DNA of 64,000 nucleotides from Staphylococcus sp. ACRSN. GTDB lineage: Bacteria > Bacillota > Bacilli > Staphylococcales > Staphylococcaceae. Positions 49,843 through 60,899 of this stretch are shown here, piece by piece. The notes beneath the pieces are model-generated. The model was not told where the DNA came from and did no database searches. It worked only from the letters and a program-made list of their open reading frames with translations. Numbering within the stretch: the stretch's first letter is position 1; each line of letters starts with the position of its first letter. The stretch is taken from NCBI RefSeq assembly GCF_022346615.1, contig NZ_JAKRNS010000003.1:186001-250000 (forward strand), written 5' to 3'. The translations under genes were made by a program, and so were the position numbers.

Positions 49843-50286
49843 ATGAATTTTGAAAAAATAGAGCAACTAATAAAACTTGTTAAAGATAATGATATGAAAA
49901 AATTTAAATATAAAGATTATGAGCAAGAAATAGAATTTGATTTTACAAATAAAGAAGTAAATAAAAGTGTAGGAAATGTTACAAACGATCATCCAAGTAT
50001 AGATACATCACAAAATGAAAATCAACAACAAACAACATCAGATGAGAATGTAAATTATGTCAAAGCACCGATGGTTGGTACATTTTTCTTACAAGATGAA
50101 AAGGAACTTACAAATCCATTAATCAATGTAGGTGATGAAATAAAAAAAGGCGAAACAATTGGATATATTGAAGCAATGAAAGTACTTAATGAAGTTACAA
50201 GTGATGTTGATGGTGTTGTTGATGACATACTTGTTACTCATGGTGAGAATGTGGAATATGATCAGTCTATTATAAAAATCAAATAA
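49843..50286 (+). CDS. Biotin carboxyl carrier protein (second-copy type)
   Basis: A 147-residue protein starting at ATG 49843 (six bases after AAAAGGGGA; the adjacent ATG at 49840 is closer than ideal). A divergent N-terminal part and a Gln/Asn/Thr-rich linker (about 50-68) lead to a biotinyl domain (about 74-147). The biotin lysine is Lys113 in EAMKVLNE, where the usual motif is EAMKM. It lies inside the pxp operon, so it is likely not the housekeeping AccB. Confidence 0.86.
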   Translation: MNFEKIEQLIKLVKDNDMKKFKYKDYEQEIEFDFTNKEVNKSVGNVTNDHPSIDTSQNENQQQTTSDENVNYVKAPMVGTFFLQDEKELTNPLINVGDEIKKGETIGYIEAMKVLNEVTSDVDGVVDDILVTHGENVEYDQSIIKIK

Positions 50287-50308
50287 ATTTCAGAAAGGGG
50301 TGTTTGCA

Positions 50309-51667
50309 TTGTATCGTTGTTTAATTGCAAACAGAGGTGAAATTGCGGTACGTATTATTCGTGCATGTAGAGAGTTAGGTATTGAAACAGTTGCTATTTA
50401 TGCCAAAGGGGATGAAACAAGTCTACATGTCGCTTTAGCTGATCAAGCAATTTGTATTGGTGAAGCAAATCCGTTAGATAGTTATTTAAATCAAGAAAGA
50501 ATTATTAGTGCTGCAGAAATATCGGGTGCGAATGCAATTCATCCAGGTTATGGGTTTTTATCAGAAAGTCCTTCCTTCGCTAAAAAAGTCGAAGAAAATA
50601 ATATCTATTTTATTGGTCCAACTTATAAAACAATGGAGTTAATGGGTGATAAAATTACTGCAAGACAAACAGTTGACCAAGCAGGTGTACCGATTATTCC
50701 TGGTTCAACTGATGATGTTCAATCTGTTGAAGAAGTCAAACATATAGCTAAAGAAATCGGATATCCTCTTGTGCTTAAAGCTGCAAGTGGAGGTGGCGGT
50801 AAAGGGATTCGTATAGTAAAAAAAGAATCCGAACTACAGAAAATGTTTAAAGAAGCTAAAAGTGAAGGTGAGAAGTATTTCGATGATGATCGCATTTATG
50901 TTGAAGCTTTTATACCAGTTGCCAAACATGTTGAAGTACAAGTATTAGGTGATGGACAATTTAATTATATTCATCTTGGAGAACGTGATTGTTCTGTTCA
51001 AAGAAAAAATCAAAAGTTAATAGAAGAATCACCGTGTGCAGCATTAACAGAAGAAAGAAGAACTGCAATTTGCAATGATGCGGTAAAAGTTGCCAAGGCT
51101 TCAAACTATCGTAGTGCAGGTACGATTGAATTTCTAGTAACAGAAGATAGTTATTATTTCATTGAGATGAATGCACGTATTCAAGTAGAGCATACGGTGA
51201 CAGAAATGCGAGCAAACAGAGATTTACTGCAAGCGCAACTGTACCTTATGCAACATAATGAATTACCATTTCATCAATCCGATGTCCAATTTGATGGCCA
51301 TGTAATTGAAGCACGCATTAATGCTGAAAATCCAGAAAAACAATTCCAACCTTCACCGGGTAAGGTGAAATCCTTACATTTACCACAAGGGTTTAATATA
51401 AGAGTTGATAGCCTTCTATATCCAGGTTATACTGTCTCACCAAATTATGATTCTTTAGTTGCTAAGGTAATTGTCAAAGCAAGTAATCGTGATTTGGCAA
51501 TTCATAAATTGAAGGTAACTTTAGATGAAATGGTTATTGATGGATTTACAACAACAGCTGACTTTTTATATGCTGTTCTTTCATATCCTTTATATGCTGA
51601 AGGAGATGCACGAGACGTCGATATAAAATTCTTAGATAGACATCAAATAATTAAGGGGGAATCATAA
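50309..51667 (+). CDS. Biotin carboxylase (second-copy type)
   Basis: A 452-residue ATP-grasp enzyme starting at TTG 50309 ([16 protein letters not shown]), six bases after AAAGGGGTG. It shows HPGYGFLSE, the glycine loop [12 protein letters not shown], the metal/ATP residues in [14 protein letters not shown], and [16 protein letters not shown]. It carboxylates biotin on the carrier encoded just upstream. No carboxyltransferase subunits follow; instead it is flanked by pxpC and pxpA, so a partner acceptor is unclear. Confidence 0.9.
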   Translation: MYRCLIANRGEIAVRIIRACRELGIETVAIYAKGDETSLHVALADQAICIGEANPLDSYLNQERIISAAEISGANAIHPGYGFLSESPSFAKKVEENNIYFIGPTYKTMELMGDKITARQTVDQAGVPIIPGSTDDVQSVEEVKHIAKEIGYPLVLKAASGGGGKGIRIVKKESELQKMFKEAKSEGEKYFDDDRIYVEAFIPVAKHVEVQVLGDGQFNYIHLGERDCSVQRKNQKLIEESPCAALTEERRTAICNDAVKVAKASNYRSAGTIEFLVTEDSYYFIEMNARIQVEHTVTEMRANRDLLQAQLYLMQHNELPFHQSDVQFDGHVIEARINAENPEKQFQPSPGKVKSLHLPQGFNIRVDSLLYPGYTVSPNYDSLVAKVIVKASNRDLAIHKLKVTLDEMVIDGFTTTADFLYAVLSYPLYAEGDARDVDIKFLDRHQIIKGES

Positions 51668-52425
51668 TGCAAATTGATTTAAATTGTGATTTAGGAGAAG
51701 CGTTTGGTAATTATTCATTTGGTGGCGATAATGAAATTATACCGTTAATCACCTCAGCTAACATCGCTTGTGGATTTCATGCAGGTGATCAACATGTAAT
51801 GAATCAAACAATACAACTAGCTAAAGCAAACAATATTGGTATAGGTGCTCATCCAGGTTTGCCAGATTTACAAGGATTTGGTAGAAGAAATATGGATTTA
51901 ACACCTAAAGAAATTTATGATGTTGTTGTCTATCAATTAGGCGCATTAAATGGTTTCTGTAAAATTCATGATGTAAAGTTAAATCATGTCAAACCACATG
52001 GTGCATTATATCAAATGGGGGCAAGAAACAAAGAAATTGCTAATGCCATTGCACAAGCAGTGTATGACTTTGATAAAGAATTAATCTTTGTAGGTTTATC
52101 AAATACATTGTTAATTTCTGAAGCTCAAGCAATTGGTTTGAAAACAGCTTCCGAAGTTTTTGCTGATAGACGCTATGAGGATGATGGCCAATTAGTAAGT
52201 AGAAAAGAAAGTGATGCATTGATTACAGATACTTCAGAAGCTATTGAACAAGTTCTGAGAATGGTTACAGAACAAAAAGTGACTACGAAAAATAATAATG
52301 AAATTGACATAGTGGCAGATACAATTTGTGTACATGGTGATGGTATGCATGCACTGGAATTTGTATCACAAATTAGAGAGCGTTTGACGAAAGAAGGTAT
52401 TTCTATTACCAAATTAGGGGGATAA
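51667..52425 (+). CDS. pxpA: 5-oxoprolinase subunit A (PxpA, LamB/YcsF family)
   Basis: A 252-residue protein with the LamB/YcsF signatures [32 protein letters not shown] and VKPHGALYQ. Its ATG overlaps the biotin carboxylase stop by one base. PxpA is the third part of the prokaryotic 5-oxoprolinase. The NRAMP-like gene follows five bases on. Confidence 0.93.
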   Translation: MQIDLNCDLGEAFGNYSFGGDNEIIPLITSANIACGFHAGDQHVMNQTIQLAKANNIGIGAHPGLPDLQGFGRRNMDLTPKEIYDVVVYQLGALNGFCKIHDVKLNHVKPHGALYQMGARNKEIANAIAQAVYDFDKELIFVGLSNTLLISEAQAIGLKTASEVFADRRYEDDGQLVSRKESDALITDTSEAIEQVLRMVTEQKVTTKNNNEIDIVADTICVHGDGMHALEFVSQIRERLTKEGISITKLGG

Positions 52426-52430
52426 TTAAG

Positions 52431-53663
52431 ATGGGAGATAAATTAAAGCCAAAAAAAAGTGAGGGGAACTTCACCAAAAATCACAAAAGATTATTATTAG
52501 GATCCGTATTTTTAATGGCAACGTCAGCGATTGGACCTGCATTTTTAACACAAACAGCTGTTTTTACAGCGCAGTTTTCAGCCAGTTTTGCGTTTGCCAT
52601 TCTTTTATCAATATTGATTGATATTGGTGCCCAAATTAATATATGGAGAGTACTTGTTGTTACTGGTAAAAGAGGTCAAGAAGTTGCAAATGAAATTTTA
52701 GGAGGACTTGGTACTTTCATATCTATTTTAATTGGGATCGGTGGCCTTGCATTTAATATAGGTAATATTGCTGGTGCTGGACTAGGATTAAATGCAATTT
52801 TTGGGATTGACGTTAAAATAGGTGCAGCAATAACAGCAGTACTATCAATTGCTATTTTCATCAGTAAAAGTGGTCAAAAAATTATGGATGTTGTAACGAT
52901 GTTCCTCGGTGTATTGATGATTGTGGTAGTGGCATTTGTTATGTTTAAAGCGAATCCACCTTACCTAGATGCAGCAACACATATGGTTATGCCAGAACAA
53001 CCACTAGCTTTAGTATTACCAATTATAACATTGGTAGGTGGTACAGTTGGAGGTTATATTACGTTCGCTGGTGCACATAGAATATTAGATTCAGGTGTAG
53101 AAGGTAAATCGTTTTTACCGTTTGTAAATAAAGCTGCTATTGCGGGAATTTTAACAACAGGTGTATTGAGAACATTGTTATTCTTAGCGGTGTTAGGAGT
53201 AGTAGTCACAGGTGTGACATTAAATTCTGAAAATCCACCAGCATCTGTCTTCGAACATGTACTAGGCCCTATCGGCAAAAATATTTTTGGTGTTGTATTA
53301 TTTGCTGCTGCAATGTCATCGGTAATTGGATCAGCTTATACAAGTGCAACATTCTTAAAAACGTTACACAAATCTGTGTATAATAAGACGAATGTTATTG
53401 TTATTTCATTTATTGTTGTATCTACTTTAGTATTTTTATTCTTAGGAAAACCAGTTACATTGTTAATCGTTGCGGGAGCTTTAAATGGTTTGATTTTACC
53501 AATAACTTTAGGCACAATACTTATAGCAAGTAAACGTAAATCTATTGTAGGTGATTATAATCATCCAACATGGATGCTCGTTTTTGGTATTATTGCAGTA
53601 ATTGTTACGATTGTGACAGGTGTATTCTCATTACAAGGTTTAACGGAATTGTGGGGATCTTAA
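52431..53663 (+). CDS. NRAMP-fold transporter lacking the metal-site residues (YcsG-like)
   Basis: A 410-residue membrane protein with about 11 helices and the NRAMP-like TM1 GPAFLTQTAVFTAQF. Canonical NRAMP metal transporters have DPGN here; by eye the Asp and Asn positions are Thr46 and Phe49, and no MPH-like motif is seen in the TM6 region (GGTVGGYITFAGAH). Divalent metal transport is thus unlikely. The location at the end of the pxp operon, as with B. subtilis ycsG, suggests uptake of 5-oxoproline or a related acid, which is inference. Confidence 0.83.
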   Translation: MGDKLKPKKSEGNFTKNHKRLLLGSVFLMATSAIGPAFLTQTAVFTAQFSASFAFAILLSILIDIGAQINIWRVLVVTGKRGQEVANEILGGLGTFISILIGIGGLAFNIGNIAGAGLGLNAIFGIDVKIGAAITAVLSIAIFISKSGQKIMDVVTMFLGVLMIVVVAFVMFKANPPYLDAATHMVMPEQPLALVLPIITLVGGTVGGYITFAGAHRILDSGVEGKSFLPFVNKAAIAGILTTGVLRTLLFLAVLGVVVTGVTLNSENPPASVFEHVLGPIGKNIFGVVLFAAAMSSVIGSAYTSATFLKTLHKSVYNKTNVIVISFIVVSTLVFLFLGKPVTLLIVAGALNGLILPITLGTILIASKRKSIVGDYNHPTWMLVFGIIAVIVTIVTGVFSLQGLTELWGS

Positions 53664-53791
53664 GGTTTTTCGAGGGTCTTTGATTTCTAAAATTTATGAT
53701 TGAAATTTAATTGTCAATTTTAATAAAATGTTTGTTATACACTTTTGTATTAATAAAATTTAAGGATCAAAAATTTTCATCGGTTTCTATC

Positions 53792-53826
53792 TGCCAACAA
53801 AGTTTAAGACTTTGTTGGTATTTTTT
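53792..53826 (+). terminator. Intrinsic terminator of the pxp operon
   Basis: A 10-base perfect stem (CCAACAAAGT / ACTTTGTTGG) plus two outer pairs, a five-base loop and T6. Confidence 0.87.
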
Positions 53827-53981
53827 ATGAATTTAAACAAGATGTATATTCATGAATCATGAATGTCGTTATTTCATATATTTAACTATCTAACTAATTG
53901 TAGTATATTATAAAGGATAGTACTAAAATGAAATGTACAGTATTGCGCATTTATGTTTTGTAATAGATAGGGATGTTTGAA

Positions 53982-54146
53982 ATGGAAAGAATTATAGATT
54001 TTGTAATTGTACTTATAATTGGTATTGTATTAATTTCATTGGTTTGTATGGCAATGACGAGTGTACTACCTTTATTACGGATGACATGGCATAGTGTCTA
54101 TGAAACTCCAAACATGTCGTATGAGTTTCCACGAAGATATTACTAA
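53982..54146 (+). CDS. Short single-pass membrane protein (54 aa)
   Basis: ATG 53982 to TAA 54146, with AGGGATG upstream. One hydrophobic helix (about residues 4-31) starts after a short MERIID end and is followed by a tail with RMTWHSVYETPNMSYEFPRRYY, rich in aromatic and basic residues. It is flanked by the pxp terminator and its own terminator (54248), which supports a separate small transcript. I recognise no family. Confidence 0.6.
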   Translation: MERIIDFVIVLIIGIVLISLVCMAMTSVLPLLRMTWHSVYETPNMSYEFPRRYY

Positions 54147-54247
54147 TTTTCAAGAATAAACATGATATTTATAATTTTAAAATCATTGAACATTTGACCA
54201 CTTGAATAAGATGGTCTATACTTTTTAAATTAATAAATTTTTCGATG

Positions 54248-54277
54248 CAGATAAAATGACAGTTTTATCTGTTTTTT
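54248..54277 (+). terminator. Intrinsic terminator after the 54-aa gene
   Basis: A nine-base stem (CAGATAAAA / TTTTATCTG), a six-base loop and T6. The following spacer to 54445 holds only the mtnN promoter. Confidence 0.8.
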
Positions 54278-54380
54278 ACTGTTAAAAATGATGAAGAGTT
54301 AAATATTTGAGTATAAGTGTTTATTTTTACATATTTTCTTATAATATGCTTTAAATCAAGCGGAAATATTCTTTATAAGA

Positions 54381-54409
54381 TCGAGCTATGAATATATATA
54401 TGGTAGAAT
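54381..54409 (+). promoter_or_regulatory. Promoter of mtnN
   Basis: TCGAGC (54381-54386), a 17-base spacer, and TAGAAT (54404-54409) with TGG before it as an extended -10; 37 bases to the mtnN start. Confidence 0.55.
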
Positions 54410-54445
54410 AACAAAGGCTAGGATTTTAAGATGAGGTGAATTATA

Positions 54446-55132
54446 ATGATAGGTATCATAGGTGCTATGGAAGAAGAAGTAGCAATCTTAAAAAATAAAA
54501 TTGACGAATTAGAAGAAGTAAAAATAGCACATACTATTTTTTATAAAGGAAAATTAAATAATAAAGCGATCGTACTTACACAAAGTGGTATCGGCAAAGT
54601 AAATGTAGCTATTTCTACAACATTATTAATAGAACAATTTAAACCAGATTTAATCATAAATACAGGTTCTGCTGGTGCTTTAGATAAATCACTTGATGTA
54701 GGTGATGTTGTCGTTAGTGATGCTGTTATGTATCATGATGCAGATGCTAGAGCTTTTGGATATGAAATAGGTCAAATTCCACAAATGCCAGCACGTTTTG
54801 TAAGCGATAAAGTTTTATTAGAAAAAGCAACAAAAGCAATTAACGATCAACAATTAAATGCAAAAGTTGGTCTTATTGTTAGTGGAGATAGTTTTATTGG
54901 CACTTATGAACAGAGAGCTAAAATTAAAGAACATTTTAAGGAAGCATTAGCGGCTGAAATGGAGGCTACGGCAATTGCGCAAACATGCCATCAGTTTAAT
55001 TTGCCGTTTATCATCACACGAGCAATTTCAGATTTAGCTGATGGAGATGCTGGCATTACTTTTGAAGCATTTTTAGAAAAAGCAGCGATATCATCAAGTG
55101 AAATTGTAGAACGTTTAATTAAATCTATATAA
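54446..55132 (+). CDS. mtnN: 5'-methylthioadenosine/S-adenosylhomocysteine nucleosidase
   Basis: A 228-residue enzyme of standard length with the catalytic residues Glu11 (AMEEEV), Glu173 (EMEAT) and Asp196 (SDLADG). It cleaves adenine from MTA and SAH, feeding methionine salvage and giving S-ribosylhomocysteine for LuxS. The site GATGAGGTG lies before the ATG. yqeG follows after 17 bases and the operon runs on to yqeM. Confidence 0.96.
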   Translation: MIGIIGAMEEEVAILKNKIDELEEVKIAHTIFYKGKLNNKAIVLTQSGIGKVNVAISTTLLIEQFKPDLIINTGSAGALDKSLDVGDVVVSDAVMYHDADARAFGYEIGQIPQMPARFVSDKVLLEKATKAINDQQLNAKVGLIVSGDSFIGTYEQRAKIKEHFKEALAAEMEATAIAQTCHQFNLPFIITRAISDLADGDAGITFEAFLEKAAISSSEIVERLIKSI

Positions 55133-55149
55133 AAAGGTGAAAGTGAATA

Positions 55150-55677
55150 ATGGGTATGATAAAAAAATATTTTATGCCAAATGAATATGTGCAATCGATT
55201 TTCCAAATAGATATACAGAAGCTTGTTGAATCTGGTATGAAAGGTATTATTACAGATTTAGATAATACTTTAGTAGGTTGGGATGAAGCTGACCCTACAG
55301 ATGCAGTGAAAAAGTGGTTTAAAGACGTAAATGAAGCAGGGATTACTATAACTATAGTTTCCAATAATAATGAACGTAGAGTAGCAGGGTTTTCTAAATC
55401 ACTAAATGTGGATTATATTTTTAAAGCGAGAAAACCAAGAGGTCGCGCATTTAATCAAGCTGCGCACTCTATGCAACTTGACCCTTCAGAAATTGTCGTT
55501 ATAGGTGATCAAATGATGACCGACGTATTTGGTGGGAATCGCAGAGGTTTATTCACAATTATGGTGGTTCCAGTAAAACATACAGATGGTTTTATAACTA
55601 AATTCAATAGATTAGTTGAAAGACGTTTGTTACAGCACTTTAGGAAAAAAGGTTATATAACATGGGAGGAAAATTGA
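55150..55677 (+). CDS. yqeG: YqeG family HAD IIIA-type phosphatase
   Basis: A 175-residue HAD protein with motif I DLDNTLVGWD (about 36-45), motif II in IVSNNNERR and motif IV GDQMMTDVFGGN (about 113-124). The family is related to phosphatidylglycerophosphate phosphatases, which is the most likely activity but not shown by sequence alone. An alternative is a general phosphatase. yqeH begins directly after its stop. Confidence 0.88.
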   Translation: MGMIKKYFMPNEYVQSIFQIDIQKLVESGMKGIITDLDNTLVGWDEADPTDAVKKWFKDVNEAGITITIVSNNNERRVAGFSKSLNVDYIFKARKPRGRAFNQAAHSMQLDPSEIVVIGDQMMTDVFGGNRRGLFTIMVVPVKHTDGFITKFNRLVERRLLQHFRKKGYITWEEN

Positions 55678-56784
55678 TTGACTGAAACAGAATTATTAAA
55701 ATGTATAGGTTGTGGTGCACCATTACAATCTGAAGATCCCGATGCACCAGGTTATGTACCAGAACATAATTTATTTCGTGAAGACGTGATTTGTAAACGT
55801 TGTTTCAGATTAAAGAATTATAATGAAGTACAAGATGTAGGACTAGATAGTGAAGACTTTTTAAACTTATTAAATGGATTAGCTGATAAAAGAGGAATCA
55901 TTGTAAATGTAGTAGATGTATTTGACTTTGAAGGTTCTTTTATTAATGCGTTAAAAAGAATTGTAGGTAATAAAAAAATTATACTTGTAGCTAATAAATT
56001 AGATTTATTACCCAAGCAAATAAACAAGAGACGTGTTAAGGAATGGTTGAAGAAGACTGCTAGAAAGTATGGTCTTGACGCTGATGACGTTATACTAATT
56101 TCGGCCATTAAAAATGAGGGTATAGAAGAATTATTAGAATCCATAAATAAAATGCGAAATAATGAAGATGTTTATATTGTAGGAACAACTAATGTTGGTA
56201 AATCAACTTTAATAAATAAATTGATTGAACGTAGTGTAGGTGAAAAGGATGTAGTTACAACTTCACGCTTCCCTGGTACAACATTGGATATGATTGATAT
56301 TCCTTTAGATGAAACTTCATTTATGTTTGATACACCAGGTATTATTCAGTCACACCAAATGACTCATTTTGTGAGTGATAAAGAATTAAAAACGATTATG
56401 CCTAAGAATGAAATTAAACAACGTGTTTATCAATTGAATGAAGGTCAAACACTATTTTTTGGTGGTTTAGCTCGAATTGATTATGTAAGTGGAGGAAAAC
56501 GTCCATTAGTTTGCTATTTTTCAAATGAGTTGAATATACACAGAACAAAAACAGAAAAAGCAAATGATTTATGGAGAAATCAACTTGGATCTGTTTTGAC
56601 TCCACCCAATAATCCAGATTTATTTGACTTACAAAATGTTAAAGCAGTGAGATTAGAAACTGGAAAAGAAAAAAAAGATGTTATGATTTCAGGTTTAGGA
56701 TTTATAACAATTGATAAAGGTGCAAAAGTTATTGTACGTGTACCAAAAAATGTTGATGTAATATTAAGAAATTCAATAATGTAG
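55678..56784 (+). CDS. yqeH: Ribosome biogenesis GTPase YqeH
   Basis: A 368-residue circularly permuted GTPase starting at TTG 55678, right after the yqeG stop and behind GGAGG. An N-terminal zinc finger (Cys9, Cys12, Cys39, Cys42) precedes the permuted G motifs: G4 NKLD, G5 SAI, then G1 GTTNVGKST and G3 DTPG. It assists 30S assembly. The yqeH-aroE-yhbY-nadD-yqeK order is conserved in Bacillales. Confidence 0.95.
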   Translation: MTETELLKCIGCGAPLQSEDPDAPGYVPEHNLFREDVICKRCFRLKNYNEVQDVGLDSEDFLNLLNGLADKRGIIVNVVDVFDFEGSFINALKRIVGNKKIILVANKLDLLPKQINKRRVKEWLKKTARKYGLDADDVILISAIKNEGIEELLESINKMRNNEDVYIVGTTNVGKSTLINKLIERSVGEKDVVTTSRFPGTTLDMIDIPLDETSFMFDTPGIIQSHQMTHFVSDKELKTIMPKNEIKQRVYQLNEGQTLFFGGLARIDYVSGGKRPLVCYFSNELNIHRTKTEKANDLWRNQLGSVLTPPNNPDLFDLQNVKAVRLETGKEKKDVMISGLGFITIDKGAKVIVRVPKNVDVILRNSIM

Positions 56785-56794
56785 GAGGAATATT

Positions 56795-57592
56795 ATGAAA
56801 TACGCGGTGATTGGTAATCCGATAGATCATTCATTATCACCTGCTATGCACAATGCGAATTTTAAAGCTTCAAATGTAGATTCTACGTATGAAGCAATTA
56901 ATATTCCCGAAGAACAATTTCATTTGATAAAAGAAATTATCAACGAAAAGCATATCAATGGTTTTAATGTTACAATACCGCATAAAGAAAATATTATTCC
57001 ATATCTTGATGAAATTGATAGTCAATCTGAAACAGTAGGTGCTGTAAACACAGTGAAAATTATTGATGATAAATGGATAGGATATAATACGGATGGTATC
57101 GGCTATGTAACAGGTTTAAAGCAAGTATATCCAGATTTAGCCAACGCATATGTTCTTATATTAGGTGCAGGTGGAGCAAGTAAAGGTATAGCAAATGAAT
57201 TAACAAAATATGTTCAACCTAAATTAACAGTAGCAAATCGGACTATGTCACGATTTGAAAATTGGAATTTAGATATCAATAAAATTTCATTAGCCGAAGC
57301 TGAAACAGCACTTGATGAATTTGATATTATTATAAACACGACACCCGTTGGTATGAAAGATAATATGGAAGTTCCAATAAATCTTGATAATTTATCAGAA
57401 CAGACGCTTGTTAGTGATATTGTATATGTACCTTTTAAAACACCAATATTAGCTGAAGCTGAAGCTAAGGGTAATCCAATTCATAATGGGTTAGATATGT
57501 TTGTTTATCAAGGAGCAGAAAGTTATAAAATTTGGACAGAAAAGATGCCAAATATAGAAGTGATGAAAGAAACAGTATTAAATAGATTATAG
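56795..57592 (+). CDS. aroE: Shikimate dehydrogenase (NADP+)
   Basis: A 265-residue protein with SLSPAMHN, the catalytic Lys64 (NVTIPHKEN) and Asp100 (GYNTDG), the NADP loop GAGGASKG and the NRT motif that selects the 2'-phosphate. It reduces 3-dehydroshikimate in aromatic amino acid synthesis. AGGAGG precedes the ATG. It sits between two ribosome-related genes, as in other Bacillales. Confidence 0.96.
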   Translation: MKYAVIGNPIDHSLSPAMHNANFKASNVDSTYEAINIPEEQFHLIKEIINEKHINGFNVTIPHKENIIPYLDEIDSQSETVGAVNTVKIIDDKWIGYNTDGIGYVTGLKQVYPDLANAYVLILGAGGASKGIANELTKYVQPKLTVANRTMSRFENWNLDINKISLAEAETALDEFDIIINTTPVGMKDNMEVPINLDNLSEQTLVSDIVYVPFKTPILAEAEAKGNPIHNGLDMFVYQGAESYKIWTEKMPNIEVMKETVLNRL

Positions 57593-57604
57593 AGGAGAAT
57601 ATAA

Positions 57605-59041
<1,437 letters not shown>

Positions 59042-59395
59042 ATGAATTCAGATCAATTATTAAACATTGCTGTCGAAGCAACAGAGAGTAAAAAAGCAGA
59101 AGATATAATTTCTTTAAAAATGCAAGGAATTAGTGATATGACAGATTATTTTGTGATATGTCACGGTAACAACGAAAGACAAGTCCAATCAATTGCACGA
59201 GCTGTTAAAGAAGCGGCGAATAAAGCTGAAATTGAGGTAAAAAGAATGGAAGGCTTTAATGAAGCGAGATGGATATTAATTGATTTAGCAGACGTTGTTA
59301 TCCACGTGTTCCATAAAGATGAAAGAGATTATTATAATATTGAGAAATTATATCGCGATGCACCTTTAGAATCTTACGGACAGGCTGTTTATTAA
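59042..59395 (+). CDS. rsfS: Ribosomal silencing factor RsfS
   Basis: A 117-residue protein with the family pattern DMTDYFVICHGNNERQVQSI and the C-terminal HVFHKDERDYYNIEKLY segment. RsfS binds L14 on the 50S subunit and blocks subunit joining under starvation. It follows yqeK without a gap and yqeM starts two bases after it. Confidence 0.95.
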   Translation: MNSDQLLNIAVEATESKKAEDIISLKMQGISDMTDYFVICHGNNERQVQSIARAVKEAANKAEIEVKRMEGFNEARWILIDLADVVIHVFHKDERDYYNIEKLYRDAPLESYGQAVY

Positions 59396-59397
59396 TT

Positions 59398-60114
59398 ATG
59401 GTTCAGTATGAAGAAATGAGTTTGTTCTATGATCAACTTACCATGGACCAACCTTATGAGTCTTGGCTAGCTATAGTTCGAACTTTTGCTGAAGGGCATG
59501 ATTCGGTATTAGATATTGGTTGTGGCACCGGAAGTTTTACATCACTGTTGTCAGAATACGAAGATGTCACAGGTATGGATTTAAGTGTCGATATGCTAGC
59601 GATAGCTTCACAAAAGTCCAAGCATGTTAACTGGATTGAAGGAGATATGACAGACTTTAATCTTAGTAGACAATTTGGTGTAATCACTATATTTTGTGAT
59701 TCTTTAAATTACTTACAAGAGCAAAATGACGTTATATCTACATTTCAACATGTGAATAATCATTTGGAGAATGATGGTGTTTTTATGTTTGATGTTCATA
59801 CAACACATAAAATGGACACGCTTTTTAATAACCAAAGTTATATTGATGAATCAGATGATGTCTTTTTAGGCTGGGAAGCGGTACAAGGTGATGCTGCTCA
59901 CAGTGTTTGGCATGATATGTCATTTTTTGTAAAAAAAGATAATGGTCAGTATGAACGATTTGATGAATCACATTATCAAAGAACATATACCAAAAAGCAA
60001 TACATTGATATGCTAAAGCATTCGGGCTTTACAAATATAAAAACATTTGTAGATTTTGATATAAACAATGAGGATGAAGAGGGTCAACGATTATTTTTCA
60101 TTGTAAAAAAATAA
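59398..60114 (+). CDS. SAM-dependent methyltransferase YqeM
   Basis: A 238-residue class I methyltransferase with the SAM motif VLDIGCGTGSFT (about 36-47), an acidic strand end in TGMDLSVDML (about 58-67) and FDVHTTHKM. The substrate is unknown. It is last gene of the yqeG-yqeM operon, closed by the hairpin at 60118. Confidence 0.88.
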   Translation: MVQYEEMSLFYDQLTMDQPYESWLAIVRTFAEGHDSVLDIGCGTGSFTSLLSEYEDVTGMDLSVDMLAIASQKSKHVNWIEGDMTDFNLSRQFGVITIFCDSLNYLQEQNDVISTFQHVNNHLENDGVFMFDVHTTHKMDTLFNNQSYIDESDDVFLGWEAVQGDAAHSVWHDMSFFVKKDNGQYERFDESHYQRTYTKKQYIDMLKHSGFTNIKTFVDFDINNEDEEGQRLFFIVKK

Positions 60115-60117
60115 AGT

Positions 60118-60162
60118 AAAATCACTCCTTGATACGTGTTATGTATTGAGGAGTGATTTTTT
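60118..60162 (+). terminator. Terminator hairpin overlapping the comEA ribosome binding site
   Basis: An 18-base stem with wobble pairs (60118-60135 with 60143-60160), a seven-base loop and T6. The 3' arm contains GAGGAGTG (60148-60155), which is the Shine-Dalgarno of comEA, seven bases before its ATG. Confidence 0.85.
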
Positions 60163-60834
60163 ATGCTATCAATAATAGAAAGTATTAAATCATTTATATT
60201 AAAGTATCGTTATTTCTTAATTTGTATCTTCTTTTTATTTATTATCATTATATACTTGGTATTTTGTAAATTTGGTGTTCAACAGCAAGTAGTTCAGCAT
60301 AAAGAGAATAACATTGAAAGTTTTGCTCATCATAATCAGAAAAATACTAGTAAAAGTGATAACAAAGAACAACAAATTGACAGTAAACAACCAACAACTG
60401 TTTTTGTAGATATTAAGGGAGCTGTAAAAAGGCCAAATGTATATGAAATGAAATCTACTGATAGAATTAAGCAACTATTAGATAAAGCTGGTGTTCAAGA
60501 TAATGCAGATTTAAGTCAAATTAATCTTTCGGAACGATTGATAGATCAGAGAATGATTATTATTCCAAAGAAAGGGGACACTAAATCACAAAATTTGTCA
60601 AAATCAATAAATGAAAATAATATTAAAAACACGCAAGGAACTGAAAAAGTAAACTTAAATATTGTCACGGAATCTGAATTACAGAATATCCCAGGAATAG
60701 GTTCAACCAAGGCAAAGGCGATAATTGCATATAGAAATGAAAGTGGTGGTTTTAAAAATGTTGAAGATTTAAAGAAAGTAAATGGAATAGGCGAAAAAAC
60801 ATTTGAAAAGTTAAGAGAGTATTTTATCGTATAG
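60163..60834 (+). CDS. comEA: Competence DNA receptor ComEA
   Basis: A 223-residue protein with one N-terminal transmembrane helix (about 17-37), a flexible charged linker, an SLBB domain (about 79-137, VDIKGAVKRPNVYEM) and a C-terminal double helix-hairpin-helix (about 161-222, IPGIGSTKAKAIIAYR and VNGIGEKTFEKL) that binds double-stranded DNA outside the membrane. Its ATG comes right after the yqeM terminator T run, and its only ribosome site lies in that hairpin. comEB and comEC follow. Confidence 0.94.
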   Translation: MLSIIESIKSFILKYRYFLICIFFLFIIIIYLVFCKFGVQQQVVQHKENNIESFAHHNQKNTSKSDNKEQQIDSKQPTTVFVDIKGAVKRPNVYEMKSTDRIKQLLDKAGVQDNADLSQINLSERLIDQRMIIIPKKGDTKSQNLSKSINENNIKNTQGTEKVNLNIVTESELQNIPGIGSTKAKAIIAYRNESGGFKNVEDLKKVNGIGEKTFEKLREYFIV

Positions 60835-60899
60835 ATTTTTGTTGCAATCTGTCATAATAGAAATTAATCTATAATAAAATTTACATTGGAGGAAACATC

